Part shown: positions 6,880 to 9,537 of the stretch, piece by piece
How the letters are laid out: the number at the start of each line of letters is the position of its first letter
Position numbering within the stretch: position 1 is the stretch's first letter
Notes under the pieces: model-generated
What the model saw: the letters and a program-made list of their open reading frames with translations, nothing else
Database searches by the model: none
Told to the model about the DNA's origin: nothing
DNA from: an uncultured Caulobacteraceae bacterium
GTDB taxonomy: Bacteria; Pseudomonadota; Alphaproteobacteria; Caulobacterales; Caulobacteraceae
Assembly (NCBI GenBank): GCA_937910255.1
Contig: CALEOQ010000073.1
Coordinates: forward strand, 1-9,537
DNA: 9,537 nucleotides
Direction: 5' to 3'
Translations under genes and position numbers: made by a program

Positions 6880-7992
6880 TCACTGGCCCGTCTGGACCCG
6901 GGTCCAGAGCCGGTTCACCTCGCGAACCAGCGCCTGATCCTTGGCGGTGGTGACGAACAGGCGGCCCATCACCTCGTCGCTGGGATAGATGCGCGGATCA
7001 TCCCGCACCTCGGGATCGACCAGGGCGGTGGCCGGCTCATTGGCGTTGGCGTAGGCGGTGTAGTTGGACGCCGTGGCGATCACGTCGGGGCGCAGCATGA
7101 AGTCCAGGAAGGCGTAAGCCGCGTCCGGATTGGGCGCGTCCACCGGAATGGCGAAGACGTCGAACCAGACCTGGCTGCCTTCGGTGGGGATCACATAGTC
7201 CACCTCGACGCCCGCGCCAGCCTCCTCGGCCCGGTCGGCGGCCTGGAAGATGTCGCCCGAATAGCCGATGGCCACGCAGATGTCCCCGTTGGCCAGGCCA
7301 TTGACGTATTCCGAGGAGTGGAACTTGCGCACATGGGGGCGCACGGCCATCAGCATCTCGGTGGCGGCCTCATAGTCGGCCACGGTGGTGGCGTTGGGGT
7401 CCTTGCCCAGATAGTTCAGAGCCACGGCGTACATGTCTTCCGAAGCGTCCAGGAAGTGGACGCCGCAGTCGGCCAGCTTGGCCATGTTCTCGGGCTTGAA
7501 CAGCACGTCCCAGGAATCGATGGTCACGCCGGGCAGGCGCTCGGCCACCATCTGCGGATTGAAGCCGATGCCGATGGTGCCCCACATATAGGGCACGGTG
7601 TAGCGGCCGCCCGGATCGAATGGCTCCATATAGGCCATGATGCGCGGCGACAGATTGCCGATATTGCTCAGCTTGGACTTGTCGAGCTCGGCGATGGCGC
7701 CGGCCTCGATATAGCGCGGGATGTTGTGGTTCGATGGCGTGACCACGTCATAGCCGGTGCCGCCCTGGAGCATCTTGGTCTCCAGCACCTCGTTGGAATC
7801 GAAGGTGTCGTAGACCACCTTGAGGCCCGTATCGCTGGTGAAGGCCTCCAGCAGCTGGGGGTCGATATAGTCCGACCAGTTATAGATCCGCACGGTGTCG
7901 TTGGCGCTTTCGCCCTGGCCGCAGGCGGCAAGGCCCAGCAAGGCCGCCACGCTGGCCGCGGCCAGTCCCGTCTTCACACCCCAAGCCCGCAT
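6880..7992 (-). CDS. potF: Polyamine-type ABC transporter substrate-binding lipoprotein PotF
   Basis: Periplasmic solute-binding subunit, 370 residues. The N-terminus has a basic start, a hydrophobic segment (about 8-22) and a lipobox LAAC with lipidation Cys24, so it is probably a membrane-anchored lipoprotein; E. coli PotF is soluble. The mature part matches the PotF branch throughout: YNWSDYI (37-43), FDSNEVLE, PYMWGTIGIG (134-143), LNYLGKDPN (192-200), FHSSEY, NGDICVAIG (235-243) and WFDVFAIP (276-283). Cysteines 176 and 239 match a disulfide pair reported for E. coli PotF. W39, Y42, S87 and D278 of the ligand site are retained, but several other pocket positions differ (see findings). 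The ATG has AGGGAG at 7999-8004, six bases upstream. First gene of the operon; putrescine or a related polyamine is the likely ligand. Confidence 0.92.
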   Translation of the reverse strand: MRAWGVKTGLAAASVAALLGLAACGQGESANDTVRIYNWSDYIDPQLLEAFTSDTGLKVVYDTFDSNEVLETKMLQGGTGYDVVTPSNHNIPRYIEAGAIAELDKSKLSNIGNLSPRIMAYMEPFDPGGRYTVPYMWGTIGIGFNPQMVAERLPGVTIDSWDVLFKPENMAKLADCGVHFLDASEDMYAVALNYLGKDPNATTVADYEAATEMLMAVRPHVRKFHSSEYVNGLANGDICVAIGYSGDIFQAADRAEEAGAGVEVDYVIPTEGSQVWFDVFAIPVDAPNPDAAYAFLDFMLRPDVIATASNYTAYANANEPATALVDPEVRDDPRIYPSDEVMGRLFVTTAKDQALVREVNRLWTRVQTGQ

Positions 7993-8021
7993 CTCGATCT
8001 CCCTGATCAGCCCAACCTCAG

Positions 8022-8049
8022 CTTATAAGGCCGATGGCGCGGCGGTTAA
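8022..8049 (-). promoter_or_regulatory. Possible potF operon promoter
   Basis: On the minus strand TTAACC (8044-8049) and TATAAG (8022-8027) are 16 bases apart, with the -10 about 30 bases before the potF ATG. The -10 matches the consensus at five of six positions, the -35 at only four. CTTATAAG (8022-8029) is itself an eight-base palindrome, so strand assignment rests on the -35. No matching -35 is seen on the plus strand at the right distance. Confidence 0.4.
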
Positions 8050-8056
8050 GAGCCCA

Positions 8057-8068
8057 ATCGGCGCCGAT
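8057..8068. promoter_or_regulatory. 12-bp perfect palindrome in divergent potF/DUF486 region
   Basis: ATCGGCGCCGAT is a perfect palindrome located between the divergent potF and DUF486 genes, just upstream of the possible potF -35 and about 17 bases before the DUF486 start. Its position suits an operator for either gene. A related partial sequence, GCCGATGGCGC, lies near 8030. A GC-rich palindrome may also be chance. Confidence 0.3.
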
Positions 8069-8085
8069 CCTTCTGGAGCCCTGCA

Positions 8086-8469
8086 ATGCCCCCGTCCCTG
8101 GCGCCTGGCCTGACGCCGCTGATGGCGTTCGCCGCCCCCGTCGTTCTGCTGGTGTTTTCCAACATATTCATGACGTTCGCCTGGTATGGCCACCTGAAGG
8201 TGGAGCACCGGCCCCTGTGGATCATCATCCTGGTGAGCTGGGGGATCGCCTTCTTCGAGTATTGTCTGGCCGTGCCCGCCAACCGCATGGGCCGCAACGT
8301 CTATTCCGCCGCCGAGCTGAAGACGATGCAGGAGGTCATCACGCTCGCCGTCTTCGCCGTCTTTTCGGTGACGTATCTGGGAGAGCGATTCACCTGGAAC
8401 CACGCCATCGGCTTTGGCCTGATCGCGGCCGGGGCGCTGTTCATCTTCAAGGGGCCGATCCGGCTCTGA
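8086..8469 (+). CDS. DUF486 (DMT-like) small membrane protein
   Basis: Integral inner-membrane protein of 127 residues, typical for the DUF486 family, which is related to the small drug/metabolite transporters. Four hydrophobic helices are visible, at about 13-33, 44-63, 82-99 and 104-121. Family-like segments are NIFMTFAWYGHLK (26-38), FFEYCLAVPANRMG (56-69) and LKTMQEVITL (78-87), with GAGALFIF-like small residues in the last helix. The four-helix size suggests it works as a dimer, as in SMR transporters, but no substrate is established for the family. TGGAG (8074-8078) sits seven bases before the ATG. It is divergent from potF; linkage to polyamine transport is possible only by position. 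The metG promoter follows its stop. Confidence 0.88.
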   Translation: MPPSLAPGLTPLMAFAAPVVLLVFSNIFMTFAWYGHLKVEHRPLWIIILVSWGIAFFEYCLAVPANRMGRNVYSAAELKTMQEVITLAVFAVFSVTYLGERFTWNHAIGFGLIAAGALFIFKGPIRL

Positions 8470-8493
8470 GACGCGCCCCTGTGGTCACGGCTT

Positions 8494-8522
8494 TTGGCAA
8501 GCCGGACGCGGCGCCATATAAG
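8494..8522 (+). promoter_or_regulatory. Sigma70-type promoter for metG
   Basis: TTGGCA (8494-8499) and TATAAG (8517-8522) are separated by exactly 17 bases. Each differs from the consensus hexamers (TTGACA, TATAAT) at one position. It lies in the 90-bp gap between the DUF486 stop and the metG start, with the -10 about 37 bases before the ATG. This is the best promoter match in the window. Confidence 0.62.
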
Positions 8523-8559
8523 CCCGCCCTCACGACCCTCTCATACGAACCGGCGCCCC

Positions 8560-9537
8560 ATGTCCCGCATCCTCATCACCTCGGCCTTGCCCTACATCAA
8601 CGGGATCAAGCACCTGGGGACGCTCGCGGGCTCCATGCTGCCGGCCGATGTCTATGCCCGGTTCCAGCGGTCCCGGGGCCGCGAGACCCTCTATATCTGC
8701 GCCACCGACGAGCATGGCACGCCCACGGAGCTGGCGGCGGCCGAGGCCGGCATCGATCCGGCGACCTTCTGCGCCCGGCAGCATGAGGTCCAGGCCGAGC
8801 TCGGCGCGAAGTTCGGCCTCTCCTGGGACCATTTTGGCCGCTCGTCCTCGCCGCAGAACCACAAGCTCACCCAGCGCTTCGCCCAGACCCTGTGGGAGGC
8901 CGGCTTCATCGAAGAGAAGGTCACCCAGCAGGTCTATTCCAACGCCGACAAGCGCTTCCTGCCCGACCGCTATGTGATCGGCACCTGCCCGCACTGCGCC
9001 TATCCGGCCGCCCGCGGCGACCAGTGTGAGAACTGCACCCGGGTGCTGGACCCGGCCGACCTGATCGCCCCGCGCTCGGCGGTCTCGGGCTCGGACGACA
9101 TCGAGATCCGGCCCTCCAAGCACCTCTTCCTTCGCCAGAGCCTGTTCTCCGACAAGCTGCGCACCTGGATCGACGGCAAGAAGGGCGACTGGCCGCTGCT
9201 GGTCACCTCCATCGCCCTGAAATGGCTGGATGAAGGCCTGCAGGACCGCGGCATCACCCGCGATCTCGAATGGGGCGTGCCGGTCAACGCCGCCGACTGG
9301 GGCCCCAATCCGGATGGCGCTACGCCGGACGTGGACGGCCTGGCGGGCAAGGTCTTCTACGTCTGGTTCGACGCCCCCATCGAATATATCGGCGCCACCT
9401 GGGAATGGGCCGACGCCAGGGCCGCGGCAGACGGCCGCGGCGAGGCCGACGAGGCGGAGTGGGAGCGCTGGTGGCGCCAGCCGCTGGCGTCCGACGTCAC
9501 CTATGTGGAGTTCATGGGCAAGGATAACGTGCCCTTC
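8560..9537 (+). CDS. metG: Methionyl-tRNA synthetase, N-terminal part (3' partial)
   Basis: Class I aminoacyl-tRNA synthetase that charges tRNA-Met with methionine using ATP; cytoplasmic and essential. The 326 codons present run open to the last base. Start is ATG 8560 (MSRILITSALPYING). The ATP-binding HIGH motif appears as HLGT (18-21) in PYINGIKHLGT, followed by AGSMLPADVYAR. TDEHGTP belongs to the catalytic core. A zinc-binding connective domain has C143-x2-C146 and C156-x2-C159, close to the spacing in E. coli MetG. KHLFLRQ, LEWGVPV, VFYVWFDAPIEYIG and MGKDNVPF continue the family order. The KMSKS loop and the anticodon-binding domain lie beyond the window. The ribosome-binding site is weak (no AGGAG before the ATG). 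A good promoter lies just upstream. Confidence 0.96.
   Translation, partial: MSRILITSALPYINGIKHLGTLAGSMLPADVYARFQRSRGRETLYICATDEHGTPTELAAAEAGIDPATFCARQHEVQAELGAKFGLSWDHFGRSSSPQNHKLTQRFAQTLWEAGFIEEKVTQQVYSNADKRFLPDRYVIGTCPHCAYPAARGDQCENCTRVLDPADLIAPRSAVSGSDDIEIRPSKHLFLRQSLFSDKLRTWIDGKKGDWPLLVTSIALKWLDEGLQDRGITRDLEWGVPVNAADWGPNPDGATPDVDGLAGKVFYVWFDAPIEYIGATWEWADARAAADGRGEADEAEWERWWRQPLASDVTYVEFMGKDNVPF

Noticed and set aside
5691..6953. 420-residue plus-strand open frame opposite potG
   Set aside because: It is antisense to an intact ABC ATPase with all motifs. It has repetitive His/Gly/Gln composition and no recognisable family.
6697..8028. 443-residue plus-strand open frame opposite potF
   Set aside because: It is antisense to a well-conserved binding protein. 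The composition is that of a reverse-complement shadow, despite being longer than the real gene.
8034..8786. 250-residue plus-strand frame overlapping DUF486 and metG
   Set aside because: It is out of frame with two recognisable proteins, crosses their intergenic promoter and shows no domain. The true gene here, metG, has no stop inside the window.
8530..9123. 197-residue minus-strand frame opposite metG
   Set aside because: It is antisense to the catalytic and zinc-binding region of metG, with no family resemblance.
1..9537. CRISPR arrays, insertion sequences, tRNA or rRNA genes, phage or defence genes
   Set aside because: I looked for regular repeats with spacers, terminal inverted repeats with transposase, tRNA-like cloverleaf ends and defence domains, and saw none. 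Genes fill nearly the whole window.

Overview
The window reads as chromosomal DNA from a high-GC alphaproteobacterium, probably Caulobacterales (Caulobacter/Phenylobacterium-like). This rests on very GC-rich composition, strong third-position G/C bias, long spurious antisense ORFs, and protein-level resemblance to families in those genomes. It looks like an ordinary metabolic and housekeeping region. I see no transposase, integrase, phage gene, CRISPR array, tRNA or rRNA.

Layout, left to right. (1) At 2-1123 (+) is a fold-type III PLP enzyme of the DSD1 / D-threonine aldolase family, running off the left edge; its first ~130 bases look sequence-corrupted or degenerate. (2) At 1169-1744 (-) is a small RBBP9/YdeN-type serine hydrolase, convergent with gene 1 across a stem-loop and divergent from (3), an Lrp/AsnC regulator at 1805-2338 (+). 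These two share a 60-bp divergent region with a dyad. (4) At 2401-3522 (+) is a glutathione S-transferase-like protein with a long C-terminal extension. (5) At 7992-3527 (-) is a tightly packed run of genes: a polyamine-type ABC importer (potF binding lipoprotein, potG ATPase, potH and potI permeases) followed by two small basic proteins of unknown function. (6) At 8086-8469 (+) is a four-helix DUF486 membrane protein, divergent from potF. (7) At 8560-9537 (+) is the N-terminal 326 codons of methionyl-tRNA synthetase (metG), open at the right edge and preceded by a good sigma70-type promoter.

Functionally, the importer is the main unit. PotF would capture a polyamine in the periplasm, PotH/PotI form the membrane channel, and PotG drives transport with ATP. 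All junctions in the unit are overlaps or short gaps, so the six genes are probably co-transcribed. The other genes are single units with no clear link to each other.

No clear new system is visible. The best leads are the two small charge-rich proteins attached to the pot operon, altered ligand-pocket positions in PotF, the dyads in the two divergent promoter regions, and the suspicious G-rich left edge.
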